Assembly: GCA_043764015.1 (NCBI GenBank)
Contig: JAYUKY010000003.1
Span: forward strand, 1-6,015
DNA length: 6,015 nt
Source of the DNA: JANYGM01 sp043764015
GTDB lineage: Bacteria > Bacteroidota > Bacteroidia > Cytophagales > Thermonemataceae
Reading direction: 5' to 3'
A model generated the notes under the pieces. The model was given only the letters and a program-made list of their open reading frames with translations, searched no databases and was not told the DNA's origin. The position numbers were made by a program, and so were the translations under genes. How positions within the stretch are numbered: the stretch's first letter is position 1; every line of letters starts with the position of its first letter. Positions 5,897 to 6,015 of the stretch are shown here, one piece after another.

Positions 5897-5995
5897 CACC
5901 GTCAGCTAAAGCAGACAGCAAAGGAAATAAAAAAGTAGAAATATCTTTTTAAGTATTTTTAAAATTAGCTTTGCCGTCTGCTTTAGCTGACGGTG
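5897..5995. repeat. REP/BIME-like pair of inverted palindromic units (or small MITE)
   Basis: A 27-base unit at 5897-5923 (starting CACCGTCAGCTAAAGCAGAC) is repeated in inverted orientation at 5969-5995, with one mismatch (5917 against 5975). They are separated by 45 bases of AT-rich DNA. Each unit is itself an imperfect palindrome: CCGTC / GACGG arms, a single A-A or T-T mismatch, GC/GC pairs and a four-base TAAA or TTTA loop; the left copy has one extra mismatch. Its GC content is well above the surrounding DNA. The paired inverted palindromes resemble bacterial REP pairs. No target-site duplication is visible and no transposase is in the window. It could also act as a stem-loop in RNA, though the T-rich stretch lies in the loop rather than after the stem. 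Confidence 0.75.
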
Positions 5996-6015
5996 CAGAA
6001 AACTTTAAGTTCCAA

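Larger units (their letters stand above)
5762..6015. other. Gene-poor right edge
   Basis: No convincing gene was found here. The stretch holds the GAAGTGT tandem repeat and the inverted-repeat element described separately. It should also contain the promoter of the minus-strand membrane-anchored gene. No clean match to the Bacteroidota promoter consensus (TTTG and TAnnTTTG) was found; TTATTTTG on the minus strand, around 5824-5833, is an imperfect candidate. Confidence 0.5.

Noticed and set aside
5878..5952. 24-codon ORF (starting MRSKIYPPSAKAD) across the left arm of the inverted repeat
   Set aside because: It is very short, made largely of the repeat unit itself, and lacks a ribosome binding site; most likely chance.
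1..6015. CRISPR array, tRNA or rRNA genes, insertion sequence
   Set aside because: No regularly spaced repeats, no cloverleaf or rRNA-like sequence, and no transposase motif were seen on either strand.

Overview
The window looks like chromosomal DNA of an AT-rich member of the Bacteroidota, probably a Cytophagia-type bacterium. The reasons are very low GC in intergenic DNA, start codons preceded by A-rich stretches with almost no Shine-Dalgarno sequence (one exception, at 1120-1124), a lipoprotein with Lys right after the lipidated Cys, and protein styles typical of that phylum. A genus such as Bernardetia/Flexibacter is possible but is only an impression.

Left half, plus strand. A short open frame at 1-66 may be the 3' end of a gene that starts outside the window. 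Then come four closely spaced genes that read as one transcription unit: a RlaP-type nucleotidyltransferase (116-817), a small helical protein of unknown function (851-1141), a single-pass membrane protein of unknown function (1134-1760, overlapping the previous gene by 8 bases), and a clearly recognisable ALDH7/antiquitin-family aldehyde dehydrogenase (1779-3329). A strong symmetrical hairpin with T tracts on both strands (3343-3379) closes the unit. The first three genes are strikingly AT-rich compared with the dehydrogenase, and look like accessory genes placed upstream of a metabolic gene.

Middle (3330-3685). This stretch holds the terminator, a doubtful 43-codon ORF (3461-3592) and a very AT-rich segment with repeated CATAA words.

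Right half, minus strand. Two genes point towards the dehydrogenase. The first is an uncharacterised membrane-anchored protein (4961-5761). The second is a predicted lipoprotein (3686-4858) made of two CHRD domains in exact 123-residue register followed by a cupredoxin domain with a complete His-Cys-His-Met type-1 copper set.

Right edge (5762-6015). No convincing gene is present. It carries a GAAGTGT x4 tandem repeat immediately upstream of the start codon at 5761. Beyond that is a pair of inverted 27-base units, each itself an imperfect palindrome (5897-5995), with the architecture of a REP/BIME-like or MITE-like element.

How the genes work together: the dehydrogenase most likely oxidises a lysine-derived or related semialdehyde in the cytoplasm, and the lipoprotein is an envelope copper-protein candidate. 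Nothing in the sequence links these two halves functionally. The only hint of a multi-gene system is the tight nucleotidyltransferase / small protein / membrane protein cluster, whose role cannot be assigned from sequence alone.
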